Shown here piece after piece: positions 21,919 through 32,743 of a stretch of 64,000 nucleotides of DNA. Numbering within the stretch: position 1 is the first letter of the stretch; each line of letters begins with the position of its first letter. Position numbers and translations under genes: made by a program. The DNA comes from Chlorocebus sabaeus (lineage: Eukaryota; Chordata; Mammalia; Primates; Cercopithecidae), in NCBI RefSeq assembly GCF_047675955.1, contig NC_132919.1:66630816-66694815 (forward strand), given 5' to 3'. Below the pieces are notes generated by a model, which was not told the DNA's origin, did no database searches, and saw only the letters and a program-made list of their open reading frames with translations.

Positions 21919-22047
21919 TCACCTCTTTTGGGTCCGAAACATTCGGAAGAGCCACTGGACGACGAAGGGCCACAGGAGGAAGAACAGCAGCGTGGGCCCC
22001 GGGAGCCCAAGGGACCATGGCCGAGCACTGGGCCTGGGCTGCGGCCT
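21919..22047 (-). CDS. ACBD4: ACBD4 coding exon 9 (membrane anchor)
   Basis: Residues 261-302: proline/arginine-rich entry, then hydrophobic LLFFLLWPFVVQWLF and a basic tail ending QKR-stop. The whole anchor sits on this one phase-0 exon. Confidence 0.95.
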   Translation of the reverse strand, partial: RPQPRPSARPWSLGLPGPTLLFFLLWPFVVQWLFRMFRTQKR

Positions 22048-25000
22048 CTGCAGCCAAGAGGGAAGGAGTCAGAGGCCAGTCCAGGCCTCAGCACAACCTC
22101 CCTAGGAACCTGCTTCCAATTCAGTGGGAGACTGGAAGGACCCTGCCCCAAGTCTGCAACACTAGAAGGGAAGTGGCCTCCAGGTGGTCCTGACAGGTTG
22201 AATGCCAACTCCCTCCCATATCTTCCTTCCCAGGGCAATCCCAGTGTCAAGAGAGGCTGGAAAGGCTGTGGGTAGAGGGAGCGGCTTCCATGCCATCTTC
22301 TCTGGGCCACAAAGCAATGACCATTGGTATTACCTGAAGACTTCTGTTGTTAAGGATGTGCCACATATTTCAAATGAGGACCCTGGGTACCCAGATTTTA
22401 GTTTCCAACTATCATTCTCCACTAAAAAGGAGCCAAGGCTCCTTGGAGAAGTGGTTGATTCCAGGCCTAGGGCAGGGAAGGTGGGAGTGAATGTGGGGCA
22501 CCTTGTACCAGGAAAGCAAGGGCACTTTTAAAGATTCATCAGGTCGTGTTATAAGAACATAGGACCTGGTTTGAAAGGGTCTCGAATGGCCAAAGTTGTG
22601 CCTGTCTGAGCATCAAAAAGAATGACTGTGGCAGACTGGGCGCGGTGGCTCACACCTGTCATCCCAGCACTTTGGGAGGCTGAGGCGGGCAGATCACGAG
22701 GTCAGGAGTTCAAGACCAGCCTGGCCAAGATGGTGAAACCCTGTCTCTACTAAAAATACAAAAAAATTAGCTGGGCATGGTGGCAGGCACCTGTAATCCC
22801 AGCTACTCGGGAGGCTGAGACAGAGAATTGCTTGAACTGGGAGGCGGAGGTTGCAGTGAGCCAAGATCGTGCCACTGCACTCTAGTCTGACTGACAGAGT
22901 GAGACTCCATCTCAAAAAAAAAAAAAAAAAAAAAAAGAAGAAGAAGAAGAAGAATGACTGTGGCTCCTGGGAATATGGAATCTGTGAAATCCATGAGCCC
23001 ACAGTGATACTCAAAAGAAAACTGGAATTTTGTCACCATTTAGGTAGGTGGCTTTTAAATTAATTTCTTTCTTTTCCTTTTTTTTTTTTCTTTTTCCTTT
23101 TTTGTTGAGATGGAGTTTAGCTCTGTCGTCCAGGCTAGAATGCGGCAGCACAATCTCAGCTCACTGCAACCTCCGCCTCCTGGGTTCAAGCGATTCTCCT
23201 GCCCTCCTGCCTCAGCCTCCTGAGTAGCTGGGATTACAGAGGCCTGCCACCATGCCCAGCTAATTTTTGTATTTTTAGTAGAGACGGGGTTTTACCATGT
23301 TGGTCAGGCTGGTCTCAAACTCCTGACCTCGGGTGATCTACCCGCCCACCTCAGCCTCCCAAAGTGCTGGGATTACAGGTGTGAGCCACCGTACCCAGCC
23401 TAAATTAATTTCTTACTTTAAAAATAGATAACTAAAGATAAAGAATGAAGCATTTACCCTTCCTTTCCACTGTATTTCAGGGAAACCCAAGATGATGAGG
23501 GAAACAGTACACAAATGATAGCTAATAGATGTTAAAGGAATCGTAGCATTTAAAAGTCAGCTTTTTTTTGGCAATCACTAAATTATTGACTCAGGCAAGG
23601 ATTAGCAATTGTCAAAAACTGGCAAATGAAGTTGATGCGGGACTGGATATTATCTGACTGCAGGAGCAAAACATGACTTTACAATGGTGGGATCAGACTC
23701 CCTTCAACCATGCCAGTGGTCCATGCTAGAGTTACTAATGGTGGGACATCCAGATAGCATGTGTCCTCTGCCATGAAAAAACATCACCTCTGATGTTGTC
23801 TGGTCCAAAATGTTGCGGTTTTTTGTGTTTTGTGTCTTTTTGAGACAAGGTCTCACTCTGTCGCCCAGGCTGGAGTGCAATGACACCATGATAGTTCACT
23901 GCAGTCTCAATCTCCTGGGCTCAAGCGATCCTCCTGCTTCAGTCCATGCCCAGCTAATTTTTAAAAATATATTTTGTGGAGACAGGGTCTCACTATGTTG
24001 CCCAGGCTGATCTCAAACTCCTGGGCTCAAGCAATCTGCCTGCCTCAGCCTCCCAAAGTACTGGGATTACAGGCGTGAGCCACCATGCCCGGCCCAAATG
24101 TTTAATTTGACTCTAATCCAGTGTTTAGATCTAACCTCCAGTTCATAGGAAATGTATATCGAGGAACCACCCATGAGGATGTAATTAGACCCAAAAGGTG
24201 GAACATTCTATAGGACACCAGCTCAGACTGGTCAGCAAGTCAATAGCAAGAAGGACTAAGCTAGATTAACAGAGAATTGAAAAGGGAACAGATGCAATGT
24301 GTGGTCCTAGACTGGAAAAACAGCAGCTGGAAAAGGTGGTTTCAGGATAACTGGAGAAATTGGAATTTAGATTGGATATTTCATGATATTAAGAAATTAA
24401 TAATTGTGTATAATATGATGTTTGGGCTAGGTAGAATGTTCTTATTTTCAGAGATATGTTTTTTTGTTTGTTTTTGAGACGGAGTCTTGCTCTGTAACTT
24501 AGGCTGGAGTGCAATGGCACAATCTCGGCTCACTGTAACCTCTGCCTCCCAGTTTCAAGTGATTCTCCTGCCTTAGCCTCCTGAGTAGCTGGGATTACAG
24601 GTGTCTGCCACCTCGCCCAGCTAAGTTTTGTATTTTTAGTAGAGACGGGGTTTCGCCATGTTGGCCAGGCTGGTCTGCAAATTGCTAGGATTACAGGCGT
24701 GAGCCACCACGCCTGGCCTATTTTGAGAGATATGAACCCAACTCTTTCGGGGTGGAACATCATGATGTTTATAATCTGTTTTTGTTTGTTTGTTTGTTTG
24801 AGACAGGATCTTGCTATGTTGCCCAGGCTGGTGTTGAACTCCCAGTCTCAAGAGATCCTCCCTTCTCAGCCTCCCAAAGTGCTGGGATTACAGGTGTGAA
24901 CCACCATGCTGGCCTGTAATCTACTTTAAAATCTTCAACATTTAAAAGTAGTAAATGGTAGGAAAAAAAGAAAAGGGGGCCTGGCGTGGTGGCTCACACC

Positions 25001-28000
25001 TGTAATCCCAGCACTTTGGGAGGCTGAGGCGGGTGGATCACGAGGTCAAGAGATTGATACCATCCTGGGGACCATGGTGAAACCCCGTCTCTACTAAAAA
25101 TACAAAAATTAGCCGGGCATGGTGGTGCCACCTGTAGTCCCAGCTACTCTGGAGGCTGGAGAATCACTTGAACCCAGGAGGCGGAGGTTGCAGTGAGCCG
25201 ATATCATGCCACTCTACTCCAGCCTGGGCGACAGAGCAAGACTCCATCTCAAAATAATAAAACAAACAAACAAACAAAAAACAGAAAAAAAGAAAAGAAA
25301 GCAAGCCCTGTTGAGGGGGAGGGGCAGTGTTGAAAAGTTAGCCATCGTGGATCTGAGGAAATCCTGCTGCTGTGGGCTCACCCCTGCTGTGCTGAGTGGG
25401 TTAGAGGTCACCCCAGAGACCCCTCACATCTTGGAATCCAGCCCTCTCCTGCCCCCACCACCTCAGGCTTTTCAAGAACAGACCCACTCAGAGTTAATGG
25501 TGGGTACCAGCTTTGCAGGCAGACAGACTAGGGACCACTGCCAACTCCATCGCTTAGTGTTAATATTAACAGCAATAGTAGCAACAGAACCGACTGGAGA
25601 AGGCTTTCTGTGTGGTGGGCACCACGGAAGCACGAACATGCATGGTTGAATCCTCACAGCAGCTCAGAGAGGCTGTCCCAGGCTGTGTGCCCTCAGGCAA
25701 ATTAGCCCTTTGGAGCCTTAGTTTCCCTCTCTAAAAGGGAGGTGAAAAGAAACTCTATCCCTAGGGCTGTTGTGTGAATTCAGTGGGAAGATGCCCATGA
25801 GTGTTTGGCGCCTAGCGGGGCTCCAGCAATGGCAGCTGTTATTTAGTTTGCAGAAGCCCAGGAGCCCAAGTGTCAGGGGCAAGCAGAGCTAGGAGGTGAG
25901 AGGGATGCAAGGGCTGAACCATTTGGGGCAAATCCTAATTCTGGGAATGGAAGACCTGACAGAGGGACAACAGGGACCAGCGTCCTCAATGCCCAGAGCA
26001 GACACATCATGACCCTTCCCACACGGGATTAGTCCTGAGGCTTAGCTTCTCTCCAGGCAGAGGGAGGGGAGAACGGCAAAAGGCCCCACCCACTCTGCCT
26101 TCAGAGTGGAAGCACGTCAGCCCCCTCCACCCTCACCCCCACCTCCTGTCTGCTGCAGGAGCCACGCCATTCTCTGGAGAGAGAGGTGGGCAGGTGGAGG
26201 CGTGAGGACTAAAACAAAAGTGGCTGGATGAGGAGCCCAGAACAGAGACCAGATTCTGCCGTCATCTTGTCCGATGGGGTGGGGGACTCACCTGCTCGGG
26301 GGGCCGGGGCATGCTCTCCAGGCTCTGCACCCTCGCCTGCACCTCCTGCATGCTCTCCTGTAGTGCTCGAACTGTCCCCAGCAGCCACACGTCCAACTCC
26401 TGGGGCCCCGCTGTGCTCCCCTCTGCAGAGCACAGACACACAGGGAAGGGGGCTCAGGAGGCAGTTCAGCTCTGGGAAGTGGGGCGGCAGGCTGGGGCAA
26501 GCCCAGGAAAGTGTGGGAGTGGAACTCAATCCTTAGACCAAGTGTAATTCTTGCAAAGTCCATCTATGTAGCTGAGTAATGGGCTGCTGGAGGTTTAATC
26601 CCAGCACGGCCGCTTATGACGCAGGTCAACTCATTAACTTTTTTTTTTTTTTTTTTTTGAGACAGTCTTGCTCTGTCGCCCAGACTGGAGTGCAGTGGCA
26701 CAATGATCTCGGCTCACTGCCACCTCCGTCTCCTGGATTCAAGCAATTCTCCTGCCTCAGCCTCCCGAATAGCTGGGACTATAGGTGCCCACCACACCTG
26801 GCTAATATTTGTATTTTTAGTAGCGACAGGGTTTCACCATGTTGGCCAGGCTTGTCTCAAACTCCTGACCTCAGGTGATCTGCCTGCCTTGGCCTCCCAA
26901 AGTGCTGGGATTCCAGGCGTGAGCCATCAAGCCCGGCCAAAGTCATTACCTTCTCTGGGCATCATTTTGTCATCTAAAAATTAGGAGAAGATGTCATCTC
27001 CTTCACAGGGCTGCTTGCTCAGAGGAATAAAGGAGATACTTTTGAAAATGTCCATACAGGACCTAACACACAACAGGAGTTCTAGAAGGGAAGAGGGCAG
27101 AACTCATTGTCTTCTGAGATTTCCAAACGGGGGTTCTAGAGAGTATAGATGACTTCCCGAGGCTGTGCAGCTGTAGGTGGGAGAGCTGGGCTACGACTCC
27201 CATCCCGCTGGCCTTACTCAGCACCTGCAGAGGGTACAGACTCCTGGGTGCCCTTTGGGGATAGGAGGGAGGGCGGGGACTTTGCCCACCCAGGCAGGTA
27301 TCTGGCTGATTGGCAGCCCCTCCTGGACAGAGGCTTCTCGCTCAGTGCCCAGCAATGGACTTTCACCTCTGCCCTAGGAAGGCAGCCAAGAGAAGGCCTG
27401 GGATGCCAAGACCACAAGAAAAGGCAGAAGTGGGTGAAAGGTTGGGCAGGAGCTCACCTTTCTCTGTAGGGGGCACGGGGCTGTTCCTGGGATCACACTT
27501 TCCTCCAGATGCTGCCCGCTGCTCTGCCCAACCCTGCTGAGATGAGTCGGAGGGCTGAGGGTGGGAGTGGGAGCACAGTAGAGTGGGAAAAAGGGGAATG
27601 GGGACTGGTCTCACCAGCTCAGGCTCCAGCTGCTCCAGGGAATCACAGAAAACCTCGGAGTCCAGGTCTCTGGGTGGATGGGACTCTGTGGAGGGATTGG
27701 TAGAGTTACTGCCCAGAGGGAAGCTGCGGACGGAGAGCAGGGGTGTGCACTGGACAGAAGCACCTGTTTAGGAGATACTAGAGATACGAGGAACTGGAGG
27801 TATCACCACCTGAGGCACAGATGGGCACCAGAAGCAAGGCCCTGGAACAGGAATCCTAGACCCCAGTCCCTGCCTTTGGGAGCACAGGAAGTCTCAGTGT
27901 CTGTGGAGGGCACAGCGTGGCATCCAGCCTTCTCCCTTCCAGCTGTCCCCCAGCCTGGTTTGGTCCACCCCTCCTGCCTAAGCACTAACCTGGGCTTGGG

Positions 28001-29282
28001 GGTGCCGGTTCCTTGGGGAGGCAGGGAGGCTCTGAAACAGCCCCAGCATCTCCATTCACAACCTGCTCTTTCCAGCCTGCCAAGACACAGCACCCAGAGG
28101 TGGGGCTGGGGAGAGGTTGGCACCTCCCAGTGTGATCAAGCCCCTATTCGGGATGATCCACCTCTCAGGGGTGTGGGGGTTCTAACAGGGATGTCACCTG
28201 GAGCCCTCTGCCCCCAGCCCACCTCAGGCTAGACCTAGCCTGAGTTCACTCAGCACTTTTGGAGCTCCCAGTCTGGGAGTCTGACCTGCGACCCTTCTCA
28301 GGAAGGTCTCTGGGGGCCTCGGCATGTCAGGGATCACCTGGTACAGGGGCTCGAAGTAACCAAACATGTCCTCTGCCACCTCACCCAGGGGCACTGTGTC
28401 GATCACCTGTGGGGGAGGGGGTCTGTTGGGGAGAGAGTGGCCTCCTGTCCCTTCCGCCCTGCTCCTGCCCTGTCACACACCTCCACCCTGTGCCCAGTCA
28501 GGGGCCAAAGATAGGCAGGGCTGGGAGTAACATGAAGGTGGTGATTCCCATGAGGGGGTCCATGTTTAGGAAATGTAGTGGGGGTCAGAACTGGAAGGGC
28601 AAGGGGCAGGCCACCTGTCCAGGAGCCTGGGGACAGAGAACCTGCAGCCCCTACCTTCTGTGCCACCAGTTTCATTTCAGTGATGTAGGCAGACATGGCC
28701 TCCTCCCTGCTCATCTTGCCCAGACTGTTCCAGGCATCCCTGGGGGCAGAGGGCTGTGAGAGGGCTGCTTGACAGCTGAGGCTTGTTTGCCCAGCCAGCC
28801 GGGAGCTCACCACTTATATCGTCCAATGGGGTCCCAGAATCCAGGCCGGGGGACCAGGCAGGGCCCCATGGTGGCCTGCTTGTAGTAACTGTAGAATCGC
28901 AGCATCTCTTCATAGGAGGGGCGGTAAGAACCTGGGCAGAGTTGGGAAGCCAGGGCAGAACATCACTCCCAGCTCCAAGGGGCGGAGGGGCGGGAGAACC
29001 CCGCTTGGAAACGGCAGAGGTGGAGATGGGTCCCACCCAGGGCATCTAGACTGGGGCAGGAAGTGGAGGGAACCCCCAGGACAGCTCAGGCAGGGGCGTC
29101 TGTAAAAACTGCAATGATCAGGACCATTCTTTCTTCAGAGTCAGACCCCAGGCGTCCTGAATGCGAGTCCAAATGCGAGTCCCCGCAGCCTCACCGTTCT
29201 TAGGCAGGTTCTGGATGACGCTCACTGCAGCCTGGAACTGTTTCTGGCAGTCGGGCTCTGGGCTTTCTTTCTCGGTGCCCAT
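21919..29282 (-). CDS. ACBD4: ACBD4, acyl-CoA-binding domain protein 4 (nine coding exons)
   Basis: Tail-anchored protein that binds long-chain acyl-CoA and, in the family, tethers peroxisomes to the ER through VAP proteins. Coding exons in transcript order: 29282-29195, 28931-28811, 28739-28655, 28406-28286, 28076-27990, 27685-27615, 27533-27458, 26422-26292, 22047-21919. All have AG/GT ends and the phases sum to 909 nt (302 aa). The ACB domain (about 10-100) keeps the ligand residues Y43, K47, K69 and Y88, matching ACBP Y28/K32/K54/Y73. An FFAT-like core EVFCDSLEQ is at 178-186, a coiled-coil stretch at about 222-252, and a C-terminal membrane anchor at about 279-294 followed by FRTQKR. From memory human has isoforms of 305 and 268 aa. 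Exons 7 and 8 differ from human (GWAEQ for VWTEQ; three residues missing after EG). Confidence 0.96.
22634..22953 (+). repeat. Alu with (GAA)n tail
   Basis: Plus-strand Alu in ACBD4 intron 8. Its A tail has grown an AAG repeat (22935-22953). Confidence 0.9.
23075..23400 (-). repeat. Alu
   Basis: Inverted Alu in ACBD4 intron 8 with a pyrimidine-rich tail, about 120 bp from the oppositely oriented copy at 22634. Confidence 0.9.
23836..24094 (-). repeat. Alu, internally deleted
   Basis: Older inverted Alu in ACBD4 intron 8 with a gap around 23940. Confidence 0.87.
24459..24916 (-). repeat. Alu and a free monomer
   Basis: Inverted Alu (24459-24719) missing part of its left monomer, then unique sequence and an inverted FLAM-like monomer (24780-24916) with a (TTTG)n tail. 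Confidence 0.85.
24978..25290 (+). repeat. Alu
   Basis: Plus-strand Alu in ACBD4 intron 8 with a simple (CAAA)n tail. Confidence 0.9.
25625..25760 (-). repeat. MIR element
   Basis: Inverted MIR: ctcaggcaaattagcccttt, gccttagtttccctctctaa. Confidence 0.75.
26292..26422 (-). CDS. ACBD4: ACBD4 coding exon 8 (coiled coil)
   Basis: Residues 217-260, including ELDVWLLGTVRALQESMQEV and ending RPPEQ. It is separated from the anchor exon by a 4.2-kb, Alu-filled intron. Reading through its donor gives nine codons and a stop, so a soluble isoform is possible. Confidence 0.94.
26640..26938 (-). repeat. Alu inserted in a MIR
   Basis: Complete inverted Alu between ACBD4 exons 7 and 8. MIR-like text (ggtcaactcattaac, then cattaccttctctgggcatc) lies on both sides. 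Confidence 0.88.
26939..27075 (-). repeat. MIR remainder
   Basis: ttctctgggcatcattttgt and the following text match an inverted MIR, continuing across the Alu at 26640. Confidence 0.65.
27458..27533 (-). CDS. ACBD4: ACBD4 coding exon 7
   Basis: Residues 192-216 (GWAEQRAASGGKCDPRNSPV), polar linker without a domain. Confidence 0.92.
27615..27685 (-). CDS. ACBD4: ACBD4 coding exon 6 (FFAT-like motif)
   Basis: Residues 168-191. Contains EVFCDSLEQ in an acidic setting, the VAP-binding type of motif. Confidence 0.94.
27990..28076 (-). CDS. ACBD4: ACBD4 coding exon 5
   Basis: Begins GWKEQVVNGD and continues into proline-rich linker sequence. Ends in phase 1 at a CAG|GTTAGT donor. Confidence 0.93.
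28286..28406 (-). CDS. ACBD4: ACBD4 coding exon 4
   Basis: VIDTVPLGEVAEDMFGYFEP and on to FLRRV: helical segment just after the ACB fold. Ends CGCAG|GTCAG. Confidence 0.95.
28655..28739 (-). CDS. ACBD4: ACBD4 coding exon 3
   Basis: DAWNSLGKMSREEAMSAYIT: end of the ACB domain, with Y88. Ends LVAQK in phase 0. Confidence 0.96.
28811..28931 (-). CDS. ACBD4: ACBD4 coding exon 2
   Basis: SYRPSYEEMLRFYSYYKQAT and on to GRYKW: ligand-binding core of the ACB domain (Y43, K47, K69). Confidence 0.97.
29195..29282 (-). CDS. ACBD4: ACBD4 coding exon 1
   Basis: MGTEKESPEPDCQKQFQAAV and on to LPKN, with 37 nt of 5' UTR up to an acceptor near 29320. Confidence 0.96.
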
Positions 29283-29477
29283 GCTGCTGCGAGCCCTGGG
29301 GCCCTACTTTTGAGCGACTCTGTAAGAAGCAGCCTTCGTGTGAGGGGGCCTCCAGGGTACCCCCGGCACCATAAGCCAAGGATCCACTTCCCAGAGGGGC
29401 AAACTAAGCTCTTCAGAGGCCCGAGGGAGACACCCTGGGAGGTCAGAAGTTGTGGTTGAGGAGCCTCCTTTTCCTAC

Positions 29478-29608
29478 CTCAAGGTAGCGTGGTGGGGCCA
29501 GGGTCGCCAGGGCCTCGGTGGGTGGAGAGGCAGGTGGCGAGGGCTGCAGTGCCAGATACGTCCGTCCCCAGATCAGATGCGCTTTCTTTAGCTGCACATC
29601 TCCAACTC
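29478..29608 (-). other. ACBD4: ACBD4 5' UTR exon
   Basis: Bounded on the minus strand by TGTCCAG|GAGTTGG (29608) and CTTGAG|GTAGGA (29478), upstream of the first coding exon. Non-coding by inference. Confidence 0.65.
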
Positions 29609-29734
29609 CTGGACAGGCAGAGAAGAGAGGAGGAGTCAGGGCGGGGCGAACAGTCTCCCACCCTGGCCGCCTGCACCTTGGCCCAGCCTGCGCCCCGCGG
29701 CGCCCACTGCCGGGACACCTGGGTCCTCTCTCAC

Positions 29735-29805
29735 CACCACCCCGCGGCTTCCTACTGTCCCCGGGGTCCAGCAGGGCCGGGATGGCGACGCAGAGCGAGG
29801 GGGGA
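29735..29805 (-). other. ACBD4: Putative ACBD4 first exon
   Basis: A donor GGTG|GTGAGAG ends the exon at 29735. The start is inferred from the CCAAT box (plus strand agccaatgaa, about 29811-29820) just upstream. Confidence 0.45.
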
Positions 29806-29810
29806 AACTT

Positions 29811-29889
29811 AAGCCAATGAAAGAGCTTGTTTCACAGTCGGCTTATCTACCTCAACCATTCAGCACGGCCCTTTCAAGATAATGCAAAT
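29811..29889 (-). promoter_or_regulatory. ACBD4: ACBD4 proximal promoter: CCAAT and octamer
   Basis: A CCAAT box and, about 70 bp further upstream, a perfect octamer (ATTTGCAT on the minus strand, 29882-29889). No TATA box is seen. Confidence 0.5.
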
Positions 29890-29970
29890 AGTTTCTCAGA
29901 GCCTTTCCCAATTAGGCGGGGCTTAATGCTAGGGTCGGACTTCCCAGTCCGGGATGGCCAAGGCGGGCGG

Positions 29971-30027
29971 CAGCGCCCCCTGGTGCACATAGTGAAAGGT
30001 CGTGGCGTCCTAGCGCCCCCTGGTGGA
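29971..30027 (-). promoter_or_regulatory. Two tandem CTCF-like motifs
   Basis: agcgccccctggtgc (29972-29986) and agcgccccctggtgg (30012-30026) are, on the minus strand, the CTCF core CCACCAGGGGGCGCT and a one-base variant of it, 40 bp apart in the same orientation. Confidence 0.7.
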
Positions 30028-30177
30028 AATCCGCATCTGTTCGCTGATATCCAGGCCTGGCCGATCCTAGGTAACCCACTCAGCTCTTTAGACGTTTAGG
30101 CACTGGGGATTAAAAAAAGTCATGTCCTGTCGTCAGGCGTTCTGGAGGAGGGACATCACAGCTGAGTTTTGGAAGAT

Positions 30178-30688
30178 GGTCGGGCACCGTGGCTTATGCC
30201 TGTAATCCCAGAACTTTGAGAGGCCAAGGCGGACGGATCATCTGAGTTCGAGACCAGCCTGGTCAACATAATGAAACCCCGTCTCTACTAAAAATACACA
30301 AATTAGCCGGGCGTGGTGGTGCGTGCCTGTAATCCCAGTTACTGGGGAGGCTGAGGCAGGAGAATCGCTTGAACCCGGGAGGTGGAGATTGCAGTGAGCC
30401 AAGATTGCCCCACTGCACTCCAGTCTGGGCGACAGAGTGAGACTCCATCTCAAAAAAAAAAAAAAAAACATCCTGGCTAACACGGTGAAACCCCGTCTCC
30501 ACTAAAAAATACAAAAAACTAGCCGGGCGAGGTGGCGGGCGCCTGTAGTTCCAGCTACTCGGGAGGCTGAGGCAGGAGAATGGCGTGAACCCGGGAGGCA
30601 GAGCTTGCAGTGAGCCGAGATCCGGCCACTGCACTCCAGCCTGGGTGACACAGCGAGACTCCGTCTCAAAAAAAAAAAAAAAAAAAAG
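30178..30688 (+). repeat. Alu with a truncated AluYR in its tail
   Basis: A full plus-strand Alu (30178-30469) runs straight into a 5'-truncated younger copy (30470-30688) that starts at catcctggctaacacggtga and has the monkey variants ctagccgggcgaggtggcgg and gagatccggccactgc. Confidence 0.88.
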
Positions 30689-30871
30689 CAAAATGTAGAT
30701 GGCAGAATGATAGTTACCAGAGGCTGGGAAGGGTACTGGGGAGGGGGGGAAATGGGTACAAAAATACAGTTAGAATGAATGAGATCCAGTATTCGGTATT
30801 AGGTAGCACAATACAACGATTATAGTTACCAATAATGTATTGTATCTTTTAAAATTAATTATTTTAAAAAC

Positions 30872-31200
30872 AATTTTTGTAGAGGCAGAGGTCTCATTAT
30901 GTTGCCCAGGCTGGTCTTCAATACTTGGCCTCAAGTGATCGTCCCACCTCTGCCTCCCAAAGTGCTGGGATTACAGGCGTGAGCCATCGCATCGGCCAAT
31001 TTATTGTATATTTCAAAATAACTAGAGGGACGTGGTGGCTCAGGCCTGTAGTCCCAACACTTTGGGAGGCCAAGGCAAAAGAATTGCTTTGAGGCTGCAG
31101 TGAGCTCTGATAATGCCACTGCACTCCACCCTGGGCAACCAAGTAGTGAGAACTTGTCTCTAATAAATAAACAAATAAATAAAATACAAATAAAATAACT
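30872..31200. repeat. Two old Alu fragments facing each other
   Basis: Inverted monomer (30872-30997) and a plus-strand internally deleted Alu (31022-31200) with an (ATAAA)n-like tail. Confidence 0.8.
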
Positions 31201-32592
31201 AAAAGTGGAATTGGAATGTTCCTAATACAAAGGAATGATACATGCTTGAGGTGATAGGTACCTCAATTACCTTGATTTGATAATTACACATTTTATACCT
31301 GTACCAAAACATCACATGCATCTCCATAATTCTCTGCAGCTATTAAGTATCCATAACAATTAAAAGAAATGTAGACTTAGCTTATCCAACAACAACAACA
31401 AAAGAGTAAACCAGGAGAAAAAGGAAGGGTTGTTCCTGGAGGAAGGAATGGTAGGATCAAAAGTACAAAGGCGAAGACGACAATCAGGAAGAAAATTCAG
31501 GACCCCAGAGTGGCGTAGGGACCCAAGCCAGAGTGCGGAATCTCTGGGCGTGGGAGATCTGAGGCTGGGGAAGAGCAGGGCAAGCAGGTGGCAAATCCAG
31601 GCCCTGAGCACTAGCCTCTCTGTAGGATGCCACGCCGCTGGCCGCCGCTGAGTGGCGGTGTGCGCCTATCTCTCTGCCGGACCCAGGCCACCGACTGCAG
31701 AAACGCGGCCACCTGGACGTCCCCCACTTCGCGCACGCACTCTGGTGCTTGCATATAATTAATAAGTGCACACCCGACTCGGCCACCAGAACTCGCACGC
31801 GGATGCCCACCCACGGGTTGACGTCGCGGACAACTACATCGCAGGTGCCGGGCTGGGGTGCCGGCCTGTCTAAGCCTCGAACCCAGAACCAGTTGCTGGG
31901 GACTCCAGGCTTGGCTCCGCCTCACGCTTCCCAGGTCCGTCAGCTCCGAGACTGTGGCTCTCCGAGGGGGCAGCACCTGGCCTGGCACAGGGAGGTTAAT
32001 CCTATGACGTCACTGCCAACCTCCCCCACCCCCATGCCCATCCCTTCGGGTTCGCGCTGCCTCGCGCGGCTCAGCTTCTGGGGTTCTGCCTTCGCTCCCA
32101 GCCCCGCGTCCCGTCCCGGGTCTGGTTCCCTGCTGAGGCCTGCGGCACGACGCGGACGCGGAAGGGAAGGAGGAGGGGGTCTTGCGTCCGCCTCGAGTCA
32201 GGGTCCCCGGGAAGGAGAGGGTGTCTGTGCCAGAGGACGGCCCTCGTCCCCGGTGCCGGCTCCCAACCCCAGCCCCGCAGCATGGGGGCTCTGGTCACCG
32301 TCACGGCCAAGATCAGAGGCTCGCCGGGACTAAGGGGAGGCGGACTCACGAGCTGGGGTGAGCGCTGAGGCTCCGAGGGTCCAGGCCACCGCCTGGCCCC
32401 GCCCCCGCACCGCCCTGGACCCGCCCCCTTCCCATCCCGCCCCACCTCCTGCTGCCTCCTCCGACTCTCTCTAGCGCTGCTAAGTTTCTTCGCTCGCCGC
32501 CGCGCTCAGAGCCGGGGCCGGGCCGGAGCGGCGACCCGCTGCCCTGTCCCCGTGTGCAGACCCCGGGCCCGGCCCCGGCCCCCTGCCAAGCC

Positions 32593-32743
32593 ATGCTGTG
32601 CGGCCGCTGGAGGCGCTGCCGCCGCCCGCCCGAGGAGCCCCCGGTAGCCGCCCAAGTCGCGGCGCCGGTCGCGCTCCCGTCCCCGCCGACTCCCTCCGAT
32701 GGCGGCACCAAGAGGCCCGGGCTGCGGGCGCTGAAGAAGATGG
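32593..32743 (+). CDS. PLCD3: PLCD3 coding exon 1
   Basis: MLCGRWRRCRRPPEEPPVAA, then an alanine/valine/proline run and LRALKKM: basic, low-complexity N-terminus. One VAAQ unit fewer than the human protein as I remember it. Ends G|GTCAGT. Confidence 0.95.

Larger units (their letters stand above)
29810..32470. other. ACBD4-PLCD3 divergent intergenic region
   Basis: Holds the ACBD4 promoter, two CTCF-like motifs, Alus (30178-30688, 30872-31200), a short unique stretch (31201-31620) and the start of the PLCD3 CpG island. A minus-strand donor-like GCTC|GTGAGTCC near 32348 could serve an upstream ACBD4 leader exon. Confidence 0.6.
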
